Positions 43,455-55,409 of a stretch of 64,000 nucleotides of DNA are shown here, piece by piece. The stretch lies in the NCBI RefSeq assembly GCF_001704415.2, contig NC_030824.1, positions 37,319,022-37,383,021 of the forward strand. The letters are read 5' to 3'. How positions within the stretch are numbered: the stretch's first letter is position 1; each line of letters opens with the position of its first letter. The notes under the pieces were generated by a model that was given only the letters and a program-made list of their open reading frames with translations, was not told the origin of the DNA and did not search any database. This DNA is from Capra hircus. Taxonomy: Eukaryota; Chordata; Mammalia; Artiodactyla; Bovidae. The position numbers and the translations under genes are program-made.

Positions 43455-44335
43455 AAATTAAAAAAAACACGATAAAAAGTCACTCTAATATCAAAACCAG
43501 ATCAGGTGCCAATATAGCCAACATCACTGATGAACACAGATGCAAAATCCTCAGCAAAATACAGCAAACGGAAGTCAACAATGCATTAAAATAATCATAC
43601 ACTGTGATCAAATGGGATTTATTCCAGGGACACAAGGCTTTTTCAATATCCACAAATCAATCAATATGATACACCACATTAACAAACTGAAGAACAAAAA
43701 TCATATGATCATCTCAATAGATGCAAAAAGCTTTTGACAAAATTCAAAACCCATTTATGATAAAAACTTTCCAGAAAGTGGGCATAGAGGAAATATACCC
43801 AAACATGAAGTGAAGTGAAGTCACTCAGTCGTGTCGGACTCTTTGTGACCGTATGGACTGTAGCCTACCGGGCTCCTCCGTCCATGGGGTTTTTCCAGGC
43901 AAGAATACTGGAGTGGATTGCCATTTCCTTCTCCAGGGGAACTTCTCGACCCAGGGCTTGAACCCAGGTCTCCCGTGTTGTAAGCGGATGCTTTACCGTC
44001 TGAGCCACAAGGGAACATCATGCTCAACCGTTGAAAAGCTGAAAGCATTCCCTTTAAGGTCAGGAACAAGACAAGGATGCCCACTCTCACTATTTTTATT
44101 CAACATAATTATGGAATTCCTAGCCAGAGCCATCAAAGAAGAAAAAGAAATAAAAAGAATCCGAAGGCAAAGGAAGAAGTAAAACTGTCACTGCTACAGA
44201 TGACAGGACACTGTACATAGAAAATCCTAAAGATGCCACCAGAAAATTACCAGCACTCATCAATGAATGTGGTAAAGCTGCAGGACACAAATTAATACAG
44301 AGAAATCTGTTGCATTTCCATACACTAATAACAGG
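43455..44335 (+). mobile_element. L1 ORF2 RT-region fragment, plus
   Basis: Reads through L1 ORF2: CACAGATGCAAAATCCTCAG, TGATCAAATGGGATTTATTC, AAAATCATATGATCATCTCAAT (43649-43670), GTCAGGAACAAGACAAGGATG (44059-44079), and ACACAAATTAATACAGAGAAA (44286-44306). The 43853-44182 frame contains the RT phrase RSGTRQGCPLSLFLFNIIME. At the catalytic site the bases read CTACAGATGAC and the frame is broken. A Bov-tA lies inside (43809-44013). Confidence 0.88.
43809..44013 (-). mobile_element. Bov-tA SINE in L1, with target loss
   Basis: GAAGTGAAGTGAAGTCACTC at the body end, CTGAGCCACAAGGG at the head end. The flanks share only AACAT (43804-43808 and about 44014-44018). Compared with the general L1 ORF2 sequence, about 30-40 bp of target between the two AACAT sites is missing. 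Confidence 0.93.
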
Positions 44336-44577
44336 AATTTAAAATATAGTTTTTATTGCTAGAATATCATATTACTATACTTTACTAGTACTCCAAAAGG
44401 GTGATCAAGTATAGCTCATTATATAAATATGCTGTTAAATATTACAATTATTGTCATAATGACTATTTTCTGGCATCTTACAACCAGAATTTTAAAATTT
44501 TTTGTTACTTCTAAAATGAAAAATTGCTTTATAATTTATAAATTTTATTTTAAGTGATATTTAGGAGATAACATGAG
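44336..44577. other. Anonymous AT-rich DNA
   Basis: No feature recognised. Confidence 0.4.
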
Positions 44578-44735
44578 GCTGCTGCTGCTAAGTCACTTCA
44601 GTCATGTCCAACTCTGTGTGACCCCGTAGATGGCAGCCCACCAGGCTTCCCCGTTCCTGGGATTCTCCAGGCAAGTACACTGGAGTGGGTTGCCATTTCC
44701 TTCTCCAATGCATGAAAGGAAAACCTGAAAGTGAA
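44578..44735 (-). mobile_element. BOV-A2, single monomer plus linker, minus
   Basis: GCTGCTGCTGCTAAGTCACT through one Bov-A monomer and the linker AATGCATGAAAGGAAAAC, ending at CTGAAAGTGAAA. 5'-truncated BOV-A2. Confidence 0.93.
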
Positions 44736-45051
44736 ATACCTTAATAATTTGGAAATGACATGGTGCTCTGAGAATAAAACTTTAAATAATACAACAGATC
44801 TATTTAAAGTCTTTTATTTAAGTACACTAAGAATGGTTTCTAGCATAGAAGGGCTACAAAGTAACATGTCTTCTCTAAAAAGATGGGATGTCAATCAGAA
44901 TGGTTTTGGTCAGTCATAGAAGACTTAAAAAAAAAAAAAGCCATATACAGCCACAGAGACAGAGACAGTTATACCAATTGGGAGAAAAAAAAAATGTCTT
45001 ACAAGACCAATTAACATGTATTTGTTATGTTGTTGTAAAGGAGCCATCTAA
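44736..45051. other. Anonymous DNA
   Basis: No gene recognised; A-runs at about 44927-44939 and 44985-44994. Confidence 0.4.
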
Positions 45052-45058
45052 CATTCAT

Positions 45059-45277
45059 TGTGGGCTTCACTGGTGGCTCAGATGGTAAAGGATTCTCCTG
45101 CAGTGTGGGAGAGCTGGGTTCAATCCCTGGGTTGGGAAGATCCCCTAGAGGAGGGCATGGCAACCTACTTCAGTATTCTTGCCTGGAGAATCCCCATGGA
45201 CAGAGGAGCCTGGCGGGCTACAGTCCATGGGGTCACAAAGAGACGGACATGACTGAGAGACTAAGCATAGCACACAG
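45059..45277 (+). mobile_element. Bov-tA SINE
   Basis: GGGCTTCACTGGTGGCTCAG head, complete body, ACATGACTGAGAGACTAAGC tail. CATTCAT at 45052-45058 and 45278-45284 is the duplication. Confidence 0.96.
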
Positions 45278-45284
45278 CATTCAT

Positions 45285-45833
45285 CACACAGTGATGACTC
45301 TCATTATATGATGGGATTAAGGAATCACTCCTCATTTTGTTCCGATATTTCTGACTGCATTGTGACCAAACAAAATGACAGAGCTGGTGGCTAGATAGTG
45401 ATATTGTTCATCACACGAGTGAACCAGTCTTCTGCTTTTATAAATCATTCTCTGTTTGAAAATATCCATCCAAGACTAAATATTGTGCAGTGACAGTCTT
45501 TCAGTTGAAGCTTAGCTTGTGTCTTAGATAATGACACAAATTTGGGGACTGATAGTCTGGTCACTATTGTGAAAAAATCTTGGTAATAAAACTTTTGAAT
45601 TCTAAGTAGGTATCTACTCACAGGTCTTTTGCTTGATTGACAATAACAATCAGATTAAAGCATAAAGCCAATTGGGAAAAATCCCTGTAGGTAATGCTTT
45701 TTCTTTCACGCTTATCTCAATCATTGTCTTTCTCTTTCTTCCCTCTTTCTTTCTTCTGTATCTACACATTATTCAGTAACAAATTACTTTGCTAATAGAC
45801 ACTGTTTCTTGCCCATCAAAATTTAAGAAAATG
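45285..45833. other. Anonymous DNA
   Basis: No gene or repeat recognised. Confidence 0.4.
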
Positions 45834-45850
45834 TATATTCTGAATGCAAT

Positions 45851-46074
45851 GGGCTTCCCAGATGGTGCTAGTGGTAAAGAATCCACTTGCCAATGCAGAT
45901 AGACTTAAGAAATGCAGATTTGACCCCTGGGTTGGGAAGATCCCCTGAAGGATGGCATGGTAACACTCCAGTATTCTTGCCCAGAGAATCCCATGGACAG
46001 AGGAGTCTGGCAAGCTGAAGTCCATAGGGTTTCACAGAGTTGGACATGACTGAAGCGACTTAGCACACACACAC
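45851..46074 (+). mobile_element. Bov-tA SINE
   Basis: GGGCTTCCCAGATGGTGCTA head, with the same extra AATGCAGATAGACTTAAG-type insertion in the head as the copies at 2569 and 16603; tail GACTGAAGCGACTTAGC. ATATTCTGAATGCAAT (45835-45850) and ATATTCTGTGTGCAAT (46075-46090) are a 16-nt duplication with two mismatches. Confidence 0.96.
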
Positions 46075-46090
46075 ATATTCTGTGTGCAAT

Positions 46091-49000
46091 GCAGTATAAA
46101 TATTGCAGTCTTCGATGAAGAAGCATATAATCTAAAGAGAGAATTCCATTCATGTAAATGATAAATACTATTTATATTCACACATGCATATGTGCATTTA
46201 TTTCCACATTGTAAATGAAAGTCTAGGAATATTATCTATATTAATATAACTTAAAACATGTAAAATACAAAGAGTTTAATATCAGTGATATATAAATATA
46301 ATAACCAAAAGAAATTAAGAACAGAATTAAACACTAAATAGAATAAAGTACATAGAGTTTGGGCAATTTCTCAAGCAGGTAGAAACAAATAATCACTAAC
46401 ACCTAAAAATTTTTCAAATTTGACTAAAAATCCAGTAAATGCAATAAAATTTTTAAAAAAATATCATCTTTTACCCATCCAATTAGGAAAAGTTAATACC
46501 CAGTGATGGCAAAAGTGTAGTGAGATTGGCATGCTTATGATTCAAATATCAAAATGAATAATGTAGTTCTATTTTATAGACATGCAAAAATATGAAATGA
46601 AATAAAAGCAGATTATAAAACTGTGAAATATAGATGCTTTATCGTCATTAAGCTTCTATTAAACTTTGTGTACTTGTAGCATGGATAAGACATAAATGAA
46701 CAGGTTTAGACTGTATACAGAGAAAAGTCTAGTTAGGTGTTTTCTCAAATTTATTTCTGTTTATTCCTTGGTGACAGGGTATCAGGTATTTTTATTTCTC
46801 TTTTTAACTTGTCTATAGTGTATACATTTTTACACTGAACATCCATTTTAAAACTATGTGTTAAAATAGAAAACAAGAGTAAATATACACATAAATACAT
46901 GGGAAGAAGGTGGGGATCAGATACTTATTTCAAGGAGAACCTGGGTTTTGTGTTCTTCATTTTGCATAAAAGACTCAAACAGATAAATCTCTAATTAGTA
47001 TAAAAGAATAGGCTCCTTTTACTCAAAGAGTGGTTTTATATTTGCTGGTTTTTTTTTTTTTTTTTTAAATGACATAGAAGTGTTTTCTTTTGTGATGCCC
47101 TGTCTCTGGGAGGGATTTTCAAATTGCCTTCTTTAGAGATGGAAACTTGTTAAGCTTGAGTCAGCAGAAATTACCTTAAAATGCTCGTAAAAGTTTAAAT
47201 TCTACTCTAAGCAAACAAAATTTTGTTAAGATCAGATACAGTTTTACTAGAAAAGAGAATTCTAAGAATATTGCATTTTTTCTTGAGAACTTGTTGAAAA
47301 CAAGGTAAATAAAATGTCCAGTCATGGATTATGAATTCAACTCAGTTTTGGTAGAATGAGTCACTTGTCCACAGGTAACTATTTGAAGACAGAATTAAAA
47401 TGATAAACTAACTTCATAGAATTAGTCCTATGCTTGCTACCCCAAAAGGAGTCAGTGTTTTGTATGTCACTCTTGCAATGATAGTTAAACACGTTTTCAA
47501 TTCCTTTCCTTTCTCAGTTGAGTCTAACTGTCCAAAACCTTAAGACAATGGAAACTCTTCCTATTGGCAGATCCTGTATTAAGCTTCCTGGTTGCATTTT
47601 TTCATCCTCACATGCTCTAAGGGCTTACTTGGAGCCTGTGTTTTCCTCAGTCAGCATTCAAAGCAAGCAGGTGCTAGCCTTTTGCGTGTTCTATGGGGAA
47701 TGGGCTAGAAGGAGTGACTAACTGAACAGTTCCAGTGGGAAACGCATGCAGGCAGCAGCTGTGGAATGGAAACCCACAGAAGTGTGCAGTGCTTCTGTGA
47801 GGATCCAGAGGTTGTGGCAAGTGGCCACTTTCCCAGACGGTCTCCATTCTATGATGACACCGTAGCTGCATGATGCCTCTGCTCTGAAGATGGGACATTT
47901 GGCCTTTGGATAAATATCATTCCCAGAACTTTGAGAAGACAGAACTACTTTTATTGCATGGAATGTTTTCCTTATCTGTAGTTAGGGAAGAACAAGAGGC
48001 TTGACCATACTTTTTAACATCTCACCAAATATTACTGTCAGGATAAACTGTTTTCAAACTGTATAGGATCAAATATTGTTTTTACTTGTATAAGGACAAT
48101 GATGGAGGTGGGAGCAAGAAGGAAGTAGGGTAGGAAATGGAAAGATCAAGAGAAAAGAATATATCATGAATGTCAGACACATTTGTTTGTTTTCCAGCTC
48201 TTTAGTCTGTTATTGCCATCCTGAAAATTCCTTAAGCATTGTTAGGCAGGAGACTGATGGTTGAGATACTGTTTTGGGCTTCCATAATCCAGTGCTCATG
48301 GTTGTTGGCATTTTTTTAGATTACTGACCATGATTCCCTATCAGCAGTGCCTCGGGGCTATCTCTGATATTAGTCTGAATTTTCTCATCTTTATCAGAAC
48401 TGGGCTATCACCAAATAGCTGTGGAATATAAAACTCCTCATGGAGTCATACTCAAGTTCCAGTTTATGTGACTTACTGTACAGATTAGATTACCCAGTCC
48501 TCAAACTGTTACTCGTTGTGTAGATAATTTCTAAATACCACCAAGTATCAGGTTGCTGTATGGGAATATAGTGAGGATTCTTATAGATTATTCCTTGTTC
48601 TATCTTTTAGCTCCTCATAAGATCTCTCTCTTTTCAAATTCCCCTGCATTCTGAGCAGGTTAATCATATTATAAATTATTTTCAGTTGATTTATAAATAA
48701 CATATAATTTGCTTGTGCCAAATCTGTTTTTTAATACTAACATGTTACTAGCAGCAGACACATAGGAAATATCTGACAAAAAATTGAGAAAAGTTCTTAA
48801 GTACTGTCATTGAAAGTAGGTGTGTATGAAAAGTCTAAACAAGAAAAAGGAAATTAAAAATTGCCATATCATATACATAGTGTTAACCAAAATCTATTTC
48901 AGCAACACTGTGGGTGCTGTCTGAACACTGAGGACATATATAGATTTATATCAGTGAAAGTCAGACAGAGAGAATTGGTAAAAGTTGTCTTTTATCTTTT

Positions 49001-49489
49001 TATCATTTGTTTCTCATTAAAATAAATTGGACAAGGGTTTTCCTTGAGGTGTTCTGTCACCTATTCCAAGACTATGTCTGTGCTTTTACAGTACCAGGCA
49101 TTTGGATTAAAAAGTGAGAAGCACAGATCCTTTCATTAAACATTTGAGTAACTGGTACTCTCAGATCATGGACTAGACTTTTCCTTTTTCCTTTAAAGCT
49201 AGCCTAAAAATGCCTTGGTGATGGTAGGAATTAGAGGAAATTCCTATGAAAATATACCCCTAGAGTGGTCTCTCTTGAACTCTTGTAAGAAGAGGAGGAA
49301 AGGGATTTTTAGTTGGGAAAAAAGTGCATACATGTATATCTAGTTTCTTCATATATTGCCTTTTAGGCAATAGAAGAAAACTAAATTCACTTGAGTCACT
49401 TCAGTAAGGCTTCCTAGCTACATATTCTGTTTCTAAACTTTATGTTCTTTTGGAAAACATGCTTTAAAATGTCTTTACAATGGAAGTTC
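46091..49489. other. Anonymous DNA
   Basis: About 3.4 kb with no gene recognised. 46460-46560 (ACCCATCCAATTAGGAAAAG, CCCAGTGATGGCAAAAGTG) weakly resembles an old L1 ORF2 3' region. A T-run lies at 47050-47066. Opposing frames at 47518-47721 and 47674-47898 have no domain. Confidence 0.4.
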
Positions 49490-49502
49490 AATTGTGATAG
49501 TA

Positions 49503-49720
49503 TGTGTGCTCCGTCCCTCAGTCCTGTGCAACTCTTTGTGGCTCCATGGACTTTAGCCCTCCAGGCACCTATGTCTGTGGGATTTCCCTGGAAAGAATGC
49601 TGGACTGAGATGCTGTTTCCTACTTTAGGGAATCTTCCTGACTCAGGGATCAAAACTTCATGTCTTGTGTCTCCTGCATTGACAGGCAAACTTTATTACT
49701 GGTGCCACCTAGGAGGCCTT
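49503..49720 (-). mobile_element. Bov-tA SINE, diverged, minus
   Basis: TGTGTGCTCCGTCCCTCAGT at the body end, GGTGCCACCTAGGAGGCC at the head end. Perfect 13-nt duplication AATTGTGATAGTA (49490-49502 and 49721-49733) despite many substitutions inside the element. Confidence 0.97.
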
Positions 49721-49733
49721 AATTGTGATAGTA

Positions 49734-52109
49734 CTCTTGCCAAATTTATGGAAAGTTGGCATAAATCTGGCATAAATAATTTTGGCAAATCATTTTGCTG
49801 AGCTAGAGAAAAATACAGTATTGCAAGTAAAATGTCTGCTTGATTATAACAAAAATGGCCGACTCTTGTAAGATTATACCTTACTTACATAAGACAAAAG
49901 GTATGATGTATTGTCACTTGCTATTACCTGGTATTTTGACTTTTAAGACAATTTCAGAGACTTAAATGAAAAAAAATTTTTTTCTAAGCTATTACCCAGG
50001 ATATGACAAGATTTTCCTTGGACACTTGTTGGGTGTTGGCTGAGCTAATTTTTTCTCTAACCAAATCATTTTTGCATAGTCCATTTTTAGGATTCAAAGT
50101 GATTTGTTCTTTTCCAGGTAGATATTTTGGTGGAAAACCACTTGGAGGTGAAATTGTCAAAAGCTTAGCAAGAAGAAAAAATACATAAGTAAAATAAAGA
50201 GAGAAGGCAGAGGCCTGTTTAATTTTCAAATTTAATAATAGTCTGTGGATAATTGAGAGTTGGCAGATATAATGTTTCCAGTCAAGCTTTGCCATTTAGA
50301 GAGAAGTATTTCATATCTACAACATCTACAAAGCACAAACACTGTCCAGGGACGCTGCATGGAATTCATCTCTTTCCAGGATTTCAAAAGTACATAAATC
50401 CATAGTGTTTGGAATGGGTATGTTTATATTGAATTTTCCCCTCTCTCTTTCTGGAGGAGAGTCAGTCAACCCTATCTTCATCCTTTGCCTTCATGCTTGG
50501 CTGGAGTATGAGTCAAAACTGAAACATGCACTCAAGTGATTATCTGTGATCTCAGAATATGCTTATTTTAAGATCGAAAGGAGAAAACATAAAAATTAGA
50601 AAAGTGGGAAATAGAAACACTTCATGGTGAATTATAAATACCTTTTTCCTCACTGGAGATACTCTAAATCAAACACTTCTAAATATGAAGTTAAAAATCA
50701 TATTTTACTAAGTATTAAACTCATAAATGTATTTAACAGACAAACTTGTGCATGGATTGAATCTATGTTGTCCTCACACTGAGTTTAAATGAAAATAGGC
50801 ATAGGAGTTGGACCTAATCTTAAGGTTGTTTAAAGGAAAAAAAAAATCAATTTTGTAAATTGTTTTGCACAGCTGCTACCTATACTAAACAGCTCAATAA
50901 TATTACTGTAAACATCTTATAAAATCAATTGTCTTGATTCATTCATGTTTGTTCAACAAAATTATACTTTTAAATAAGCCAGAGGTTGCTTATTATGAGG
51001 GCCTCCTATTCTGATCAGACTAAATGAACCCTGCATACTATTATTTTTCTTTTCAGACTGTAATATGTTGAATTTTTAATACCACTGAATAAAAAACAGA
51101 AAAATAGCTTCTAAATGAAATTGTACACTTAAAAACATAAAATGAATTAGTGACATACTGCAAATGTTATATTGAAATAATTGAGAAATTCGCCATTCAC
51201 AGTGTTATAAGTACAAATAAGCCATAATACATATTTAACTGCCAACAAATGTATTTTTTTATGTTAACAGTATACAGATTTTGTTTACTTCAACACACCA
51301 AAAAACCTGGTGATAGTCCATAAAACAAATGGACAAAATACACTGAAAATATTTCAAGATGCAGTTATTTTATGTTTTGTTGTTGTTACTGTTGTTCAGA
51401 AGAAAGATATTTATATTCAAAATATGATTGCCAAATCAGATCTCCTAATAACTAAGTGTCCCAATTTCATTTGCTCAATCAGTTAAATGAGGGGTATTTT
51501 TGGTAAACCTTTACTTCCTTGGTTCTAACTCTATAGAATTCTCAGGGCTATTGTAACTGCTCCCCACGAGGAGGAATTACACATGCTGTGGTCTCTTTTT
51601 CGGTGTTTCCTTGAATGGTAAGTAAGGAGCTGTTATTGTGGTTTACTCTGAAAACAGTTACCTGAGCTTTTCCTGCCATCTATATTCATGTTTCATTTTT
51701 TGAGCCTGGTTTTTCATTTTTCCAGTTTAGTATTTACTTACAGACACTTCAAATTTTCATTTTGTTACATAGTAGAAGGATATATATTTTTTGGAAGAAT
51801 AATTTAGAATGAATTTTTGAAGGATGAAATTCACATTGAGAGAAACCACTGATACCAGAGTCTGGCAACTGGAGAAACTGTATCTTAAAAGACACAGTGT
51901 CTACAAGACAGTCATTCCATCTGGTGCTGAAGCTTACAGTGCACAGATCCTTTTTAATGGCGTCTGTGCTACACGTGACTTTTCATGTAAGTGTAGTGAA
52001 TGCCAGATAACTTGTCACAACAGCCTGGAAAGCAGCAGATGTATGTGAAGCAGAGCCTTTCAGTCATCCTCTGATTGATAACAATGCTTAGAAATCAGCA
52101 TCCTAACAT
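49734..52109. other. Anonymous AT-rich DNA
   Basis: About 2.4 kb with no gene or confident repeat. A 74-codon plus frame at 51824-52048 ends with a cysteine cluster (FSCKCSECQITCHN) but matches nothing I know and lies in unremarkable surroundings. Confidence 0.4.
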
Positions 52110-53006
52110 TTGGTCCTATCACAAATCTAAACAGAGTATTAAAATGAAGAGACAGTGTAGGAGTACACCCATGGAGGATTCATGTCAATGTATGGCAAAA
52201 CCAACACAGTACTGTAAAGTAAAATAAAGTAAAAATAAAAATTAAAAAAAATAAGTTTTATTTAACAAAAGAAAAAACACCCTTGGAAGAAATAAGTTTT
52301 TTGGTTATCAGAAAGAAAGGATCATAAAATGTCAGCAGGTCTCACTCATGGCCAGAAGATGATGTACCTTTTTTATACATTTATGTGAAGCACCTGATTT
52401 TGATAAAGGTCAGGACTGCTGACTCCCACGTGACTCTATATTCATCCCTATGTGTAACAAAAGGTATATAAGCAAACCCAAAAATAAAGAAATCGGATCA
52501 GTTTCTGGAAAAAAAAAAAATGAAGAGACATCACTTTGCCAACTCTGTCTAGTCGAACCTATGGTTTTTCCAGTAGTCATGTATGGATGTGAGAGTTGGA
52601 CCATAAAGGACGCTGAGCACCGAAGAATTGATGCTTTTGAACGGTGGTACTGGAAAAGACTCTTTAGAGTCCCTTGGACTGATAAGGAGATCCAACCAGT
52701 CAATCCTAAAGAAAATCAACCCTGAATGTTCATTGAAAGGACTGATGCTGAAGCTGAAGCTCCAATACTTTGGCCCTTGATGCAAAGAGCCTACTCATTG
52801 GAAAAGACCCTGATGCTGGGAAAGATTGAAGGCAGGAAGAGAAGGGGACGACAGAGGATGAAATTGTTGGATGGCATCAAGGACTCAATGGACATGAATT
52901 TGAGCAAGCTCCGGGAGATAGTTATAAACAGGGAAGCCTGGCATGCTTGCCACCCATGGGGTCACAAAGTGTTGGACAGGACTGAGTGGCTGAACAATAA
53001 CAACAT
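52110..53006 (+). mobile_element. BovB 3' half, plus, split by an L1 insertion
   Basis: A short left part (about 52110-52154, AATCTAAACAGAGTATTAAA) matches the BovB stretch just before AGAGACATTACTTTGCC. The right part resumes at 52517 (TGAAGAGACATCACTTTGCC) and runs to the 3' end with an AAC-type tail (GCTGAACAATAACAAC). Older-type coding signature (SLKGLMLKLKL-like). The insertion at 52155-52516 lies between. Confidence 0.88.
52155..52516 (+). mobile_element. L1 3' end with apparent 255-bp 3' transduction
   Basis: Starts in the L1 3' UTR (GTACACCCATGGAGGATTCA, TGGCAAAACCAACACAGTAC) with its A-rich end at about 52216-52252. Non-L1 sequence follows (about 52254-52508), then AATAAA at 52483-52488, and a poly(A) run begins at 52509. 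The 14-nt duplication AAAATGAAGAGACA (52141-52154 and 52517-52530) encloses everything. The bottom-strand nick site reads TTTT/AA, the L1 endonuclease preference. The carried segment ends in LTR-like sequence with a TATATAA (52464-52470). Confidence 0.85.
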
Positions 53007-54269
53007 TTGTTACACAGTAGTTTACTCAAAATACATTAGATTAATTATAAAGCCATCAAAACCTGGAAGGCTATGCATATAAACAAAATATAAATGTCAG
53101 AAGCATAAAACTGTATCATTTTTGGTCTTCATGAGTTTATAGGTACACCTTTAGGAATTTAACTGCTTAATAACTTTGAAGAAAACTTAATAAGAGTTTT
53201 CTATTATGTCAAAATTGGTGGTGTTAAAATCTGTAGAATGCTTTACATTGTTTACATATGAATATATAAAAATCATTTAATTGTTAAAATGTAGAATTTA
53301 GAGTTGACATAGTAAATGAGATATGCTAAACTTTCATAGGAATTGTGAGATCTTACAGGAAATATTACAACAAAATCACAATTTATTTCCCATACTTTGT
53401 ATACTATGAAAAAGCAAAGCATATAAGTGAATATGTTTGTAGACCATCTTGATTCTGAGAAGACTATCCTAAAATATTATCTGCAATATTGTATCCTCAT
53501 TCGTTAAAAGGAGCAGCCAGTTGGTGGGACAGTTGAGGAAAACTGAACGATTAAGGCAATGTGAAGGTACTGAAATAATAGACAAATTTCAAGGAAACAA
53601 ATTTCTTCAGGCAATCAGATATGAATGGTCAGGACTCACAAAAACCAGATCCCACTTTCCAGCAAAGGAACTATGACTGAAAATAGCAGCAACACTCAGT
53701 ACATCCTGTACAATTAAGCACATATGCAAACAGACAGTGAAACTGCTGACAGAAAGTGTCTTGTGTCTGTGTCCATAGCCAGATTGTTTCTGGAAGAATA
53801 CTGGGGGAAGAAATAACTGATAAACTAAGTATCTGATATATAAGCATATCATTCAAAATGCTTCTGCTTCTTGATTTATCAGAGAGGGTACCAATGAGGA
53901 GAAGGGAAAGCTAAGCTTTCATTGTTTACAGTGGATTTAATGTTACACAGCATAGGAAACAAAGGATATTCTTGGGATAGTCCGTTAGAAAAAGCTTTCT
54001 ATGAGAATTCCAGGGCAGCCATGATGTTAAACAGATGCATTATTTTCCAGACTTAGAGTAAGAAGGAACAATTGCTGATCATATATGCAGAATACTTTGT
54101 CTTAATATTTATTGTTTTCCCAGTAAAAGATATAGAAATAAAGGACTATGGTAACACTGTGTTTGAGATAATATAGTGGTCAGCAGTTTATTAAACTTTA
54201 AATCTTGAGTTCTGACTAAATTATTCAATTTTACTTTTTTTAAGTGTCATCTTTATATCTGAGATTCCT
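53007..54269. other. Anonymous AT-rich DNA
   Basis: No gene or repeat recognised. Two overlapping minus frames at 53607-53856 show no domain. Confidence 0.4.
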
Positions 54270-54280
54270 AATACATTTTT

Positions 54281-54541
54281 GGAGAAGGCAACGGCAACCC
54301 ACTCCAGTACTCTTGCCTGGAAAATCTCATGGATGGAGGAGCCTGGTAGACTGCAGTCCATGGGGTCGCGAAGTCGGACACAACTGAGCTACTTCACTTT
54401 CACTTTTCACTTTCATGCATTGGAGAAGGAAATGGCAACCCACTCCAGTGTTCTTGCCTGGAGAATCCCAGGGACGGGGAAGCCTGGTGGGCTCCCATCT
54501 ATGGGGTCGCACAGAGTCAGACACGACTAAAGTGACTTAGC
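54281..54541 (+). mobile_element. BOV-A2 SINE dimer, plus
   Basis: GGAGAAGGCAACGGCAACCC, first monomer, linker CACTTTCACTTTTCACTTTC, then second monomer ending CACGACTAAAGTGACTTAGC; the 3' (GCA)n run is nearly absent. Perfect 11-nt duplication AATACATTTTT (54270-54280 and 54542-54552). Confidence 0.97.
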
Positions 54542-54591
54542 AATACATTTTTAATGAGTCAGGCTGAAAACATATTTTTCTTATGTCTATG

Positions 54592-54982
54592 GGAGTTGGA
54601 CTGTGAAGAAAGGTGAGTGCCGAAGAATTGATGCTTTTGAACTGTGGTGTTGGAGAAGACTCTTGAGAGTCCCTTGGACTGCAAGGAGATCCAACCAGTC
54701 CATTCTGAAGGAGATCAGCCCTGGGATTTCTTTGGAAGGAATGATGCTAAAGCTGAAACCCCAGTACTCTGGCCACCTCATGCGAAGAATTGACTCATTG
54801 GTAAAGACTCTGAGGCTGGGAGGGATTAGGGGCAGGCGGAGAAGGGGACAACAGAGGATGAGATGGCTGGATGGCATCACTGACTTGATGGACATGAGTT
54901 TGAGTGAACTCTAGGAGTTGGTGATGGACAGGGAGGCCTGGCGTGCAAGAGTCGGAAACGACTGAGCGACTGAACTGAACTG
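54592..54982 (+). mobile_element. BovB 3' end, plus
   Basis: GGAGTTGGACTGTGAAGAAA to GACTGAACTGAACTGA. A C-terminal frame is open over 54603-54914 with the younger signature (PGISLEGMMLKLK). About 20 bp (TGCTGCAATTCATGGGGTCGC in other copies, given here by position 54946-54948) are deleted near the 3' end. Confidence 0.95.
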
Positions 54983-55092
54983 ATTTAATCTCTCTTCAAA
55001 ATTCAATTATTTCCCATGGAAATGGATATCCTATAGTTTTAACATTAACTCTGAATTAACTAATCCATATAGCAATTTACAGAGTTGTGATT

Positions 55093-55275
55093 TCAAAATA
55101 GAATGAATATGGGAGTACAGATATCTCTTTGAGATCCTGATAGAAATTCTTTCAGATGTATGTAAACATACACAGAATTGGGATTGTTGTTATCATATGG
55201 TAGTTCTATTTCTTTTTTAAAAAAATTTTTTTCTGGAATTTCCATATTGTTTTCCATAGCACTAAACTGCTTTAT
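55093..55275 (-). mobile_element. L1 ORF2 C-terminal fragment, minus
   Basis: The plus strand reads GGGAGTACAGATATCTCTTT, ATCATATGGTAGTTCTATTT, TCCATATTGTTTTCCATAG. The minus frame contains KEIELPYDNN and QRDICTPIF, the ORF2p C-terminal signature, much diverged. Confidence 0.8.
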
Positions 55276-55409
55276 GACAACCATAAAAATGCATATTTTA
55301 GCTAGATTTTCCCCCAAGGTGTTTGGTTGAAGGAATTATCACATTTTCCCATTCTTTGCCCCAAGATTTGTTAAGTATATTGAACAAGCATACAACCGTT
55401 TTCATTCAG

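Noticed and set aside
51824..52048. 74-codon frame with a cysteine cluster as a small secreted protein
   Set aside because: No signal peptide, no known cysteine spacing, and no transcription signals visible.
2569..54541. tRNA-like sequences recurring on both strands as tRNA genes
   Set aside because: They are the heads of Bov-tA SINEs, always joined to a Bov-A body or clearly truncated, and flanked by target-site duplications.
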